64,000 nucleotides of DNA from Phycisphaerales bacterium (lineage in GTDB: Bacteria; Planctomycetota; Phycisphaerae; Phycisphaerales; SM1A02), in NCBI GenBank assembly GCA_030748575.1, contig JASMLR010000009.1, positions 33,287 to 97,286 of the forward strand, in the 5' to 3' direction. Positions within the stretch are counted from its first letter, which is position 1. Each line of letters begins with the position of its first letter. A program made the translations under genes and the position numbers. This document shows positions 7,567 through 16,406 of this stretch, in pieces. Under the pieces are notes generated by a model. That model was given only the letters and a program-made list of their open reading frames with translations, searched no databases and was not told the DNA's origin.

Positions 7567-10500
7567 ATGCACCGATCCACCTACCTCTCACTCCTGACGC
7601 TGCTCACTGCAGCGAGTGTGGCGTGGGCCGGACGGATCGGCACCCAGCGAACGACCCCTACCGCGCCAGCGGGCATCGCCGCCCGCATGGCCAGGCCGGC
7701 GCCGGACCGCGCGCTGCCCCCGAGCGACCCGCAACTTGAAGAACGACTGGTTGGCAGTGATCTGGCGGATCGCTTTGGCTTCAGCCTCGACCTGTTCGGG
7801 GATCGACTGCTGGTGGGCATTCCGGGCCAGAGCACGGCGTCGCCTGAGCACGGCGGCGTGGACGGGTTCCGGCCCGCAACGGTTGGAGGGTGGACGCCGG
7901 ATGCCCTGAACGCAAGCGTCTCACCGGCGGAGGGCGACCGGCTGGGATACGCCATCGACGTCGATGGCGATCTGCAAGACGCCTATACGGCAGTCGTGGG
8001 CGCCCCCGGCACAGACTGGTTCGTCGACGACTCCACCGGCGCGGTCTATCTGTGGGAGGACACCTCCGGCGCCTGGTCGCTGAAGCACCGTCTGGATCCT
8101 TTCGACCTGGACGGTGATCAACCCGCTCAGGCCGCGGACATCTTTGCCGCCGCGGAAGTCGATCCCATTGGGGGTGAGTTCGGCCGCTCGGTCGCCATTG
8201 ACGGCGACCTGATCGCCGTGGGCATGCCCTACGCGTCGGCAGCCCCCTCTCTGGGCGCGCCCCTGCTTCAGGAAGCGGGCGCGGTCGTGGTGTACCGGCG
8301 GGAGTCCGGGCAGTGGGAGTTGGACGCAGTCATCGCTCGCGCTGACACCAGGGCCTGCGCAGATGACATTCACCAGCTCGACTACTTCGGCGCCTCCGTG
8401 GCGTTGCATGGGGATCATCTTGTCGTCGGAACACCGCTCGCGGACGACCCCAGGATGACCGAGACGGGCGCCTGCTACGTCGACTCTGCGCCGACAGACG
8501 GCATCTGGGATATCCAGCTCGATACGTCCGAGGATGCGTGCAACACCCTGGCTTTGGGCGGCGACGCAGTCTGGCTTCCCGGGCAGACCGTGACCAATCC
8601 GCTGATTGACACGACGACGCTGGACAGCCTGGACGGCGCCTGCTGCTACTACACCAGCGAGTATCAGTGCCAATGGATGGATCCGGCAAGCCCGGTCCCG
8701 CCGACCTTGATGTCGCAGCAGGACTGCGAGTTGGTGTACGACGGCGTCTGGATTCAAGGTCAGGATCCGGCGGACATCGACTGCCCGATCGAAGACAACA
8801 CGCACCTCACCGACAACGTCGGGGTCGTCGATGTGTTCAGGCGAGACGCTGCCTCTGATTCGTGGATTCACCTCACGACGCTTCGGCCCCCACAGGACGC
8901 CAGCCTCGCCTTCGACTACGCCACACCGGAGAGTTGGTTTGGCCACTCCGTCGCCATGAGTGGCTCCACGATTGCCGTCGGCCAACCCGGTTGGAGTCGA
9001 CCGCTGGAGGCCGATCCCTGGGAAGCCGGTGGCCGAGGCATGGCATGGGCCTTCGAGCGGTTCGATGCGCAGGACACGGCGTGGAGCGTCGTCACGGCCC
9101 TGGATCCCAACATTGCCAATCCGCCCCTGTGCACCCTGGTGGCGCCGCTCAGCGACGGCGCGCGATACGGCTGGTCGATCGACGTCACCGCGTGTCACAT
9201 CGCCGTCGGGGCGCCTGGCGGGGACTACAGCATCGCGTCCGAGGAAGGTGGCGTGTACATCTGGGATCACCTGGATCACGGGCAATGGAGCCACCCCACC
9301 ACCATCAATCCGGGCGTCCCTGCCTGCGATGACTACAACGACTTCAATCCACCGCTGAGCCCGGTCCACTTCGTCCAGTCCGCGGTGGGAACCCCGGGCG
9401 ATCAGTGGGGACGGGACGTTGCTGTCCGTGACCGCGTCCTCATGATGGGTGGATGGTTGTACGACACCATTGAGGCCGATGTCGGCGCAGCCGAACGGTG
9501 GATGCTGGACTGCCCGTGCCAAGCGCCGAGCGGACCCGACGACGACTGCGACGAAGATGGGTGCAGTGACGTCTGGCAGATTTCAGTGGACCCCACGCTG
9601 GACCGTGGCGGCTCGTGCAGCGTTCTGGACTCCAACGGCTATCCCGCTCCGGACGGGCTGCTTGATGTCTGCCAGATGGGCAAGCACCCGGCGGCCATCA
9701 CGCTTTCGGCAGCGGAACGCGGCCTTGCGACCGGCCACACCCACGCCTACACGATCAATTCGATCGACGCGCCGGCGACGGAGGAGACGTGGAACGAAGC
9801 CCGAAACGACCCCATAATCCGCCACACCGCTGGCGTGGAACTTGCCAGCCTGTCACGGTTTCTTGAGGCCTACTTTGTAGACATTCGCCTCGACTGGGAC
9901 TTCGCCGTCGACGGATCGCTCTGGCTGGGCGGCTACGACGATCCGCCCTGGACGTGGGTCGACGGCGAGGCCTGGTTCTGGGATGCGTGGCTCCCTGGGG
10001 AGCCCGGTCTGGGCGCTGACCTGCAACTTCTGGCGTCCGAAGACGACGTGACGTGGACCTGGTCGGCAGGCACCCTGGCCACAGGCGGGCACCTGATCGA
10101 GTTCGACTCAGACTGCAACAGCAATGACCTGCTCGATGCGTGGGACATCCGGGCCGCGCTCATTGAAGATGGCGTCATTCTGGACTGCGATGACGACTGC
10201 CGCATCGACAGTTGTCAGATCGAAGACGGCACCCGCGCTGACTGCAACGGCAATGGCATCCCGGATCGCTGCGACCTCTCAACCGGCCAGAGTCAGGACT
10301 GCAATGGCAATGATGTGCCCGACACCTGCGATGTGACGTCCGGCTTCAGCGACGACTGCAACGCGAACGACATCCCCGACGAATGCGACACCCCGGCGGA
10401 CCTACAGATCTGCGACGCGATTGTGATCAACGAGGTCCTCGTCGCTCCGGCCAGCGACGCCAATGGCGACGGCGTGTTCAGTGCCACGGAAGATCAGTGT

Positions 10501-11634
10501 GTCGAGATCGTCAACAACTCCGCGGTCGACATCAATCTGCTCAACTGGGCCGTCCTGCTCGACGGAACGACTCCGTGGCACGAGTTCTCCAGTTCCATCA
10601 CCATTGAGGCGCACTGCGCCATTCTGATTTTCGGCGGAGGCAGTCCGGACGACGCCATCTTCCCGGACGGCATTCAAGTGCTGACCGCGACCAACGGTCA
10701 GTTCGTGCAACTTCCCGTGCCCGACACCGGAGCCACAAACACGCTCTCACTCCGGGACGACTTTGGTGACGAGCAGGACAACGTCACCTGGGGACCCGAT
10801 GCCTCGGCCGGCGGCGCAAGCATGGCAAGGTGCCCGGACGTCTTCGGTGACGCCGTGCTCATACCGCACGACGATTGCACATCACACCTGATGTCGCTTG
10901 GCCTTCATGTCGACCTGACACAGTTCCCTTGCAGTGAGATCGACACCGACGGCGACGGTGTTCCGGACGCTGATGACAACTGCCCGAACACCCAGAATGC
11001 CGATCAGGACGATTGTGATGCTGATGGCATCGGGGACGCATGCGACACCGTCACCGATTGCGACTTCAACGGCGTCGATGACCTGTGCCAGATTCTCGGC
11101 AATCCGGCGCTCGACTGTGACGCCAATGGCATCATTGACGTCTGCGACGTCATCGGCGATGGCACCGCGGATTGCAACGACAACGGCATACTCGACACTT
11201 GTGAACTCGATGGCGCCCCGTCGATCGACTGCGACGACAATGGGATCATCGACACATGCGACATCGTCGATGGCACGCATGTTGACTGCAACGGCAACAG
11301 CATTCCCGACTCGTGTGACATCCTGAACGGAGTTCCGGACTGCAACACCAATGGTGTCCCAGACGCCTGCGACATCCTGGACGGGACCAGCCTTGACCTC
11401 AACGGCGACGGCGTTCCCGACGAATGTGAGTTCCTCGACCCGTGCGACCTCGACAACGACGGAACTCCAGAGGACCTCGTCAGTGGCACGCTGATGATCA
11501 TCAGCTACTTCGGCTGCCCATCCGCGCCCGAGTGCCCAGTCGGCTACACGGGCCAAGGTGACTACGACGAAGACGGGGACGTCGACGTCGACGACATGCT
11601 CGGATTCACTCAGAATCCGGATTGCACCGAATAG
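7567..11634 (+). CDS. Large secreted calcium-repeat protein (FG-GAP-like, lectin-like, LTD, TSP3-like repeats)
   Basis: A 1355-residue exoprotein with a signal peptide (residues 1-21, cut after AWA). The N-terminal 600 residues hold FG-GAP-like units of the form 'GxSVAxDGDxxxVGxP', suggesting a beta-propeller. A C-type-lectin-like stretch follows (about 715-850). Next are tandem DCNGNGIPDxCDxxxG repeats (about 855-945), a lamin-tail-like domain beginning INEVLVAP (about 955-1110), and a second, longer DCN/DxNxD repeat array (about 1120-1290). The C-terminus ends with a dockerin-like EF-hand (DYDEDGDVDVDDMLGF). A GGGGAG Shine-Dalgarno ends 9 nt before the ATG and a TAGACT hexamer at 7517-7522 may be the -10. 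It is probably a cell-surface or matrix protein; the partner is unknown. Confidence 0.85.
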   Translation: MHRSTYLSLLTLLTAASVAWAGRIGTQRTTPTAPAGIAARMARPAPDRALPPSDPQLEERLVGSDLADRFGFSLDLFGDRLLVGIPGQSTASPEHGGVDGFRPATVGGWTPDALNASVSPAEGDRLGYAIDVDGDLQDAYTAVVGAPGTDWFVDDSTGAVYLWEDTSGAWSLKHRLDPFDLDGDQPAQAADIFAAAEVDPIGGEFGRSVAIDGDLIAVGMPYASAAPSLGAPLLQEAGAVVVYRRESGQWELDAVIARADTRACADDIHQLDYFGASVALHGDHLVVGTPLADDPRMTETGACYVDSAPTDGIWDIQLDTSEDACNTLALGGDAVWLPGQTVTNPLIDTTTLDSLDGACCYYTSEYQCQWMDPASPVPPTLMSQQDCELVYDGVWIQGQDPADIDCPIEDNTHLTDNVGVVDVFRRDAASDSWIHLTTLRPPQDASLAFDYATPESWFGHSVAMSGSTIAVGQPGWSRPLEADPWEAGGRGMAWAFERFDAQDTAWSVVTALDPNIANPPLCTLVAPLSDGARYGWSIDVTACHIAVGAPGGDYSIASEEGGVYIWDHLDHGQWSHPTTINPGVPACDDYNDFNPPLSPVHFVQSAVGTPGDQWGRDVAVRDRVLMMGGWLYDTIEADVGAAERWMLDCPCQAPSGPDDDCDEDGCSDVWQISVDPTLDRGGSCSVLDSNGYPAPDGLLDVCQMGKHPAAITLSAAERGLATGHTHAYTINSIDAPATEETWNEARNDPIIRHTAGVELASLSRFLEAYFVDIRLDWDFAVDGSLWLGGYDDPPWTWVDGEAWFWDAWLPGEPGLGADLQLLASEDDVTWTWSAGTLATGGHLIEFDSDCNSNDLLDAWDIRAALIEDGVILDCDDDCRIDSCQIEDGTRADCNGNGIPDRCDLSTGQSQDCNGNDVPDTCDVTSGFSDDCNANDIPDECDTPADLQICDAIVINEVLVAPASDANGDGVFSATEDQCVEIVNNSAVDINLLNWAVLLDGTTPWHEFSSSITIEAHCAILIFGGGSPDDAIFPDGIQVLTATNGQFVQLPVPDTGATNTLSLRDDFGDEQDNVTWGPDASAGGASMARCPDVFGDAVLIPHDDCTSHLMSLGLHVDLTQFPCSEIDTDGDGVPDADDNCPNTQNADQDDCDADGIGDACDTVTDCDFNGVDDLCQILGNPALDCDANGIIDVCDVIGDGTADCNDNGILDTCELDGAPSIDCDDNGIIDTCDIVDGTHVDCNGNSIPDSCDILNGVPDCNTNGVPDACDILDGTSLDLNGDGVPDECEFLDPCDLDNDGTPEDLVSGTLMIISYFGCPSAPECPVGYTGQGDYDEDGDVDVDDMLGFTQNPDCTE

Positions 11635-11642
11635 CGCGGCCG

Positions 11643-12647
11643 CTACGCCGCCAGCGCTGCAGCGATATCGACGATCAGCACTTCCAGCATGCGGTCGGGC
11701 TTGCCGATGCCCTGCCGCAGCCGCTGCTGGCTCCGAAGGGCGTCGCCGAGCAGGCGGGCCAGCGTTTCGGGAGTAACCCGCTGCGCCACGGTGAGCGTGG
11801 CATCGCCAGCCGGGCCCCACAACTTGAGATCCTTGCGGATCTGTTGGGGCGACATCCCTGAACCACGCATCCTCGCTGCCGCGTGCAGACGCCGCAGCAT
11901 GTCCGTGACCGCCCACGCCACCAGCACATCACTCTGCCGAGAAACTCCAAGGAGTTCATGAAGCGTCGCCAGACCTCGGGCGGCGCCGCCGCCGAGCACG
12001 GCGTCCTGAATGACCCACGCCTTCTCCTCACGGCTCAGTGGAACCGCCTCATCCACAAGCGTGGTGTCGATCGTGCCGCCCTCGCCGCACATCGCTGCAA
12101 GTTTGGCCAGTTCGGCATCGAGCCTCGCCAGATGGCATCCCACGCGGCGAACCAGTCGGTCCGCGGCCCCGCGGTCAATCTCCGCGCCGTGCGCCTTGCC
12201 AACTCGGCCCTGCACCCATCGCAGGGTGTCGGCGGGTCCAAGCGACTTGATCCGGTGCACCGTGCCCACCCGCTCAATCGCCGCGTCGATCTTGCCCTTA
12301 CGCCAGATGTCGGCGCGAAGCAGCAGCGTGGCATCTTCGCACGGCGCCGACACATACTTCTCAAAGAGGGGACGCGCCTTGTTGGATCCATCGACTTTGG
12401 CGGCGAGCAAGCGGTCAGCCTTGTCCACCACGACCACTTTGTGCTGCTGCAACAAGCCGAACGTCCGAAGCTCGTCCAGAATCTCGGCGGGTGATGCCGA
12501 GTCGCCGTCAAAGTCGAACCGTTCCACCTCGCCGTGGGCCTCTTCCAGGGCGGCCATCACCTGCCGCGTGTAATACGGCACCAGGAACGCGTCGTCACCG
12601 ACGAGCGTAATCACACGCATGGAGGCGTCGAACTTCGGTGCGGCCAT
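11643..12647 (-). CDS. holA: DNA polymerase III subunit delta
   Basis: The clamp-loader delta subunit, which opens the sliding clamp ring during replication. The 334-residue protein has the HolA layout: an N-terminal domain beginning MRVITLVGDDAFLVPYY-like (the LxGxDxFL motif), an AAA+-like middle part with VVVVDKADRLL, no functional Walker A, and an alpha-helical collar domain ending in the LRLGIGKPDRMLEVLIVDI-like helix. The start was set at 12647; the longer open frame upstream overlaps the divergent FHA-kinase gene and lacks support. It is convergent with the calcium-repeat gene (8-nt gap) and divergent from the FHA kinase. Confidence 0.85.
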   Translation of the reverse strand: MAAPKFDASMRVITLVGDDAFLVPYYTRQVMAALEEAHGEVERFDFDGDSASPAEILDELRTFGLLQQHKVVVVDKADRLLAAKVDGSNKARPLFEKYVSAPCEDATLLLRADIWRKGKIDAAIERVGTVHRIKSLGPADTLRWVQGRVGKAHGAEIDRGAADRLVRRVGCHLARLDAELAKLAAMCGEGGTIDTTLVDEAVPLSREEKAWVIQDAVLGGGAARGLATLHELLGVSRQSDVLVAWAVTDMLRRLHAAARMRGSGMSPQQIRKDLKLWGPAGDATLTVAQRVTPETLARLLGDALRSQQRLRQGIGKPDRMLEVLIVDIAAALAA

Positions 12648-12690
12648 GGCTGAGCGAGAGCCTAGCAGGCCGCGGCGATCGATTTGGACG

Positions 12691-12696
12691 TACGCT
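12691..12696 (+). promoter_or_regulatory. Candidate -10 element (TACGCT), leaderless start
   Basis: TACGCT lies 8 nt before the ATG at 12705, separated only by CTACCCCC; no Shine-Dalgarno is present. The pattern matches other starts in the window. Confidence 0.4.
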
Positions 12697-12704
12697 CTAC
12701 CCCC

Positions 12705-14084
12705 ATGCTGGTACTGGAGGTCATCGAGGGTCCGGACCGAGGGCGGTGTTTCCCTTTGCCGCCGGGCGAGCCCCAACTGCTCGGCCGTTCGTCCGAGGCG
12801 GTCCCGCTCACCGACCCGGCTGTCAGCCGACGCCACGCCGAACTCACGCCCGAGGGGGATCGGTGGATGCTCCGGGATCTTGCATCCTCAAACGGCACGT
12901 TTCTCAATGGCATCGTGGCCACCGGGAGGACGCTGATCGGCGAGGGCGACACGATCGGAATCGGCCGCACCCGCATGCGGGTCGCCAGTCGCGCTGCGTT
13001 TCTGGCTGGTCCCGCCCGCGACATCCCTGCCGACCGCAGCGGGCCGCCTGCCCCGGTCCTCCCGGACACCGACGCTGGCCGCGCGGCAGCCCTGTCACTG
13101 CTCTGGTCGATCGCGGCAGATCCGCCAGCGAGCGACGCCGCGTTGCAGCAACGCATCGCCGCAGCACTCGGCGGCACGGTCGGCGGCGATTCGGCCCTGC
13201 ATGTACCCACGCGGAACGGGGGCTTGACGATCGAGTGTGCGGCCCAGCCCCCGGAGTGGGCCTCCCCGCTCAGCCACCTGGCGGTCTGGCTCAGCGAAAC
13301 CGTGTCCGACGCGGCGCTCGCCGCCGACCGCCAGCGGCTGGCCGCCATGGGCGACACCGTGGCCGTCGTCAGCCATGCCGTCAAGAACATCCTGCAGGGC
13401 CTGCAGGGCGGGGCCGGGGCCATCGAACTGGCCCTCAACCGAGGTGATCTGGATCTGGCCCGCGAAGGATGGCCCATTCTCGCCCGCAACATGGACCGCA
13501 TCCACGACCTCACCTTCAACATGCTCGCGTGGTCCCGCACGCAGCATCTGGATCTGGAGCCCGGGAGCCTGCAGGAACTCCTGGCGGATGTCCGCGCCCT
13601 TCAGGCCCCCATCTTTGAGCAGCGGCGGGTGCGGCTGGATACCGCGTGCGAGCCCATACCGGACGTGCCTTTCGACGCTGCAGCGATGCATCAGGCCGTC
13701 CTCAATCTGGTGGTCAACGCGCTGGAGGCGGCGCCGCCGCGGACCGGGACCGTCCGAATGACGGCAACGCTGGACGGCGCCGAAGCCGTGATCGGCGTCG
13801 AAGACAACGGGCCGGGCGTGCCCGAGGACGCCATCGAAAGCATTTTCGAGCCCTTCGCGTCAAGCCGGGGCCAGCGGGGGACCGGCCTGGGGCTGGCCGT
13901 GACCCGTCGAATCGCCGACGCGCACAACGGCCGCGTCGTCCTCACGGTGGGTCCCGACCAGACGACCCGATTTGAGATCCGGCTCCCGGCGGCAACCCGC
14001 CACGCCGATCCGGGCGACACCGACATGGCGCCACCGCTGGTCACCGACCCCGACGAGTTCGGTCCCGACGAGTCGGAACACTGA
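12705..14084 (+). CDS. FHA-domain sensor histidine kinase
   Basis: A 459-residue soluble protein with an N-terminal FHA domain (about 1-95), which binds phosphothreonine. The FHA signature is complete: LLGRSS (25-30), SRRH (41-44) and SSNGTFLNG (61-69). After a variable middle region comes a histidine kinase: H-box VVSHAVKNILQGLQGG with His224 as phospho-acceptor, N-box NLVVNALEA, G1 DNGPGVP and G2 RGTGLGLAV. No transmembrane segment or receiver domain is present, so it is a cytoplasmic kinase whose partner lies elsewhere. Coupling of FHA to a His kinase suggests cross-talk with Ser/Thr kinases; one is encoded at 17148. The start at 12705 gives a normal FHA N-terminus. Confidence 0.9.
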   Translation: MLVLEVIEGPDRGRCFPLPPGEPQLLGRSSEAVPLTDPAVSRRHAELTPEGDRWMLRDLASSNGTFLNGIVATGRTLIGEGDTIGIGRTRMRVASRAAFLAGPARDIPADRSGPPAPVLPDTDAGRAAALSLLWSIAADPPASDAALQQRIAAALGGTVGGDSALHVPTRNGGLTIECAAQPPEWASPLSHLAVWLSETVSDAALAADRQRLAAMGDTVAVVSHAVKNILQGLQGGAGAIELALNRGDLDLAREGWPILARNMDRIHDLTFNMLAWSRTQHLDLEPGSLQELLADVRALQAPIFEQRRVRLDTACEPIPDVPFDAAAMHQAVLNLVVNALEAAPPRTGTVRMTATLDGAEAVIGVEDNGPGVPEDAIESIFEPFASSRGQRGTGLGLAVTRRIADAHNGRVVLTVGPDQTTRFEIRLPAATRHADPGDTDMAPPLVTDPDEFGPDESEH

Positions 14085-14192
14085 GCACGCCCCAAACCCG
14101 CCCGCCAACCCGACGTATCATGCCCGCTCTTCCCGGGCGAAGCGGTCCACATCGGTCCACCATCGCCCCCGACACAGGATGCACGAACCGAG

Positions 14193-14831
14193 ATGCACAC
14201 CGCGGCACCGCACCCGCTCTCAATGATGCCCCCCGCCATGGCGGCGGGCTCCTATCAACGAACTCGAGAAATGACGCTGGACGAGTTGCTGCTCGAGAAC
14301 CGTGTCATCTTCCTCGTGGGCGAGATCAATCATGCCTCAGCAGCCCGCGTCATGATGCAGATGCTGTACCTGGAGGATCAAAAGAAGGGTCAGCCGATCA
14401 ACTTCTACATCAACAGCCCGGGCGGGGCAGTCGACGACACACTCGCGCTCTACGACACGATGCGGTTCATCTCCAGCGATGTCGCCACCTACTGCATCGG
14501 CCGGGCGTACAGCGGCGGGGCCGTGCTGCTGGCCGCGGGCGAAGACGGCATGCGGCACATCCTTCCTCACGCCAAGGTGATGATCCACCAGCCCTATGGA
14601 GGGGTGACCGGCCAGACGACCGACGTCAAGATTCAGGCCGAGGAGATCATCAAATCGAAGGAAACGCTCAATCGGATCCTCGCCGAGCACACGGGCCAGT
14701 CCTATGAGACGGTCTCGGCCGACTCCGAGCGAGACAAGTACTTCAGGGCCGATGAGGCGAAGGCCTACGGCTTGGTCGATGAAGTGTGCGAATTGCCTGA
14801 ACCCAAGAAGAAGACGAAGAAGGACGCCTGA
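14193..14831 (+). CDS. clpP: ATP-dependent Clp protease proteolytic subunit, paralogue 1
   Basis: The serine-protease core of the Clp machine, which degrades proteins unfolded by ClpX or ClpA/C. The 212-residue sequence keeps the triad: Ser107 (RAYSGGA, in place of the usual QAASMGA), His132 (MIHQPYGG) and Asp181 (SERDKYF). The C-terminus is a lysine-rich tail (PKKKTKKDA). The N-terminal start is uncertain: ATG 14193 gives a 26-residue extension before REMTLDELLLENR, and the ATG at 14223 is an alternative. Three nucleotides separate it from clpP2, so the two are one operon and probably form mixed rings. Confidence 0.9.
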   Translation: MHTAAPHPLSMMPPAMAAGSYQRTREMTLDELLLENRVIFLVGEINHASAARVMMQMLYLEDQKKGQPINFYINSPGGAVDDTLALYDTMRFISSDVATYCIGRAYSGGAVLLAAGEDGMRHILPHAKVMIHQPYGGVTGQTTDVKIQAEEIIKSKETLNRILAEHTGQSYETVSADSERDKYFRADEAKAYGLVDEVCELPEPKKKTKKDA

Positions 14832-14834
14832 GCC

Positions 14835-15440
14835 ATGTCACAGTTGATCCCCATCGTCATCGAGAAAGAAGGCCGCGGTGAGCGGGCCTACGACATCTAT
14901 TCGCGGCTCCTCAAGGACCGCATCATCTTCCTGGCCGGCCCGGTCACCGACGAGTCGACGAATCTGATCGTGGCGCAGATGCTTTTCCTCGCCAACGAGG
15001 ACCCCGACGCCGACATCAACCTGTACGTCAGCTCGCCAGGCGGCAGTGTCACGGCCGGTCTGGGCGTCATCGACACGATGAACTTCGTGCCCTGCGACGT
15101 CGCGACCTTCGTCATTGGCCAGGCCGCTTCGATGGGTTCGCTCATCGCCTGCTCCGGCGCCAAAGAGAAACGGTGCACGCTCCCGCACGCCAAGAACCTC
15201 ATGCACCAGCCGCTGCTGGCTGGCGTGCTGGAAGGTCAAGCGACGGACCTTGAGATCGAGGCCCGTGAAATGGTCCGGCTTCGCGATGTGCTGTATGGCA
15301 TCTACGCCGACGCCACCGGCCGCACCATGGAGCAGATCGCCGACGATTGCGAGCGAAACTGCTGGCTCGATGCGGAAGGCATGGCCGAGTACGGGCTGGT
15401 TGATCGCATCATCGAGCGGCTGCCGACCGGAGACGAGTAG
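14835..15440 (+). CDS. clpP: ClpP paralogue 2, catalytic Asp replaced by Asn
   Basis: A 201-residue ClpP close to the classical E. coli type ([21 protein letters not shown] N-terminus). Ser99 (GQAASMGS) and His124 (LMHQPL) are in place. The third triad residue is Asn175: the motif reads CERNCWLDA where E. coli ClpP has TERDRFLSA. Asp-to-Asn normally weakens or abolishes activity, so this subunit may be structural or depend on its partner. It follows clpP1 by 3 nt. Its stop overlaps the next gene's GTG by one base. ClpP assignment is certain; the activity inference needs biochemistry. Confidence 0.9.
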   Translation: MSQLIPIVIEKEGRGERAYDIYSRLLKDRIIFLAGPVTDESTNLIVAQMLFLANEDPDADINLYVSSPGGSVTAGLGVIDTMNFVPCDVATFVIGQAASMGSLIACSGAKEKRCTLPHAKNLMHQPLLAGVLEGQATDLEIEAREMVRLRDVLYGIYADATGRTMEQIADDCERNCWLDAEGMAEYGLVDRIIERLPTGDE

Positions 15441-16051
15441 TGCGTCCGGCGGGTGTGCTGACGCTCGCGGCGGTGGTGATGCTGTCGACTGGATGCGATT
15501 CGCGTTCCCGCCGGGCAAGTGCCAGGCTTCGCACCGAGAATGCTGCGCTCCAGCAGCAACTCGAGGCGATGTCGGCGAGGACTCGCGAACTCGAGATCGG
15601 GCTCCGGGCTGCGGAAGCCTCCGCAGGCGAAATGCCCGGGACCCGAGTGGCCGCGCCCAGGGTAACCGCCATCGCGGTGTCGCCCATGAGTGGATTCGAG
15701 CCCGGCGCGTCGCCCGACTCGACGGTGCTGGAGGTTCATGTCACGGCCATGGACGGACGCCAGCGGCCCGTGCAGTTGGTCGGCCCCCTGCGGGCGCAGG
15801 TTCTGCGCCCGATCCCCGATCAGCCCCCGAGCGTGCTTGCCGAAGTCGTGCTTGACCCGGAAACCGTGCGTGATGCCTGGCGGGGCAGCCTGTTCGGAGC
15901 GACCTATCTGATCCCCATTGATCTGGAAACAAATGCGCTCCCGACGTCCACGCCTCTGCTCGTCCACGTCTTTCACGAGGACCTGACCACCGGCACCCGC
16001 CTTGAGGCCACCGGCGGCGTTGCCCACCAGCCCTCCACCAGCCAACCATGA
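15440..16051 (+). CDS. Predicted lipoprotein with coiled coil
   Basis: A 203-residue protein with a signal peptide and lipobox LSTGC (Cys19), so it should be lipid-anchored. Residues about 27-62 form a short coiled coil rich in Ala, Gln, Leu and Glu, followed by a beta-rich domain. No family is recognised. The GTG start overlaps the clpP2 stop by one base (TAGTG), pointing to the same transcript. A downstream lipoprotein start lies close to its end. Confidence 0.7.
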   Translation: MRPAGVLTLAAVVMLSTGCDSRSRRASARLRTENAALQQQLEAMSARTRELEIGLRAAEASAGEMPGTRVAAPRVTAIAVSPMSGFEPGASPDSTVLEVHVTAMDGRQRPVQLVGPLRAQVLRPIPDQPPSVLAEVVLDPETVRDAWRGSLFGATYLIPIDLETNALPTSTPLLVHVFHEDLTTGTRLEATGGVAHQPSTSQP

Positions 16052-16064
16052 AGGATCGCACGGA

Positions 16065-16070
16065 TACACT
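16065..16070 (+). promoter_or_regulatory. Candidate -10 element (TACACT), leaderless start
   Basis: TACACT is 7 nt before ATG 16078 with no Shine-Dalgarno. It favours the 16078 start for the small lipoprotein over the upstream ATG at 16048. Confidence 0.45.
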
Positions 16071-16077
16071 TCCATCC

Positions 16078-16269
16078 ATGCGATGGATCCTCCTGCTGCT
16101 TCTGGCTGCCCCTCTGTGTGGGTGTTACCGGCCACTCTTTGACGAGAAGTTGCCCCGGCACCAGTACGAGCAGTACGACACCGCCCGCGAAGGATCCACG
16201 CCGACGGAAGAGTACGACCTCTTTGGAAACCCACAACCGACCCTGCGAGCCCGCCTGAGCGACCGATGA
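16078..16269 (+). CDS. Small predicted lipoprotein
   Basis: A 63-residue peptide with a very hydrophobic signal (ILLLLLAAPL) and a lipobox ending CGC (Cys16 or so), followed by a polar, charged mature part of about 45 residues. No homologous family is recognised. An upstream in-frame ATG at 16048 overlaps the previous stop (ATGA) but would put ten polar residues before the signal, which is unlikely. Its stop overlaps a possible ATG for the amidase frame at 16266. Confidence 0.6.
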   Translation: MRWILLLLLAAPLCGCYRPLFDEKLPRHQYEQYDTAREGSTPTEEYDLFGNPQPTLRARLSDR

Positions 16270-16406
16270 AGCACACGAATCGCGCGGATCATGCTCATCG
16301 TGCGGCAGATCGGGGCACCGAACCGGATTCGATGCCCTCCGCCATTCAAGTGGGCTGGGGGGGGCTGGCCGATAGACCGACAGAGGGACATGGACGGCCC
16401 CCTGCC

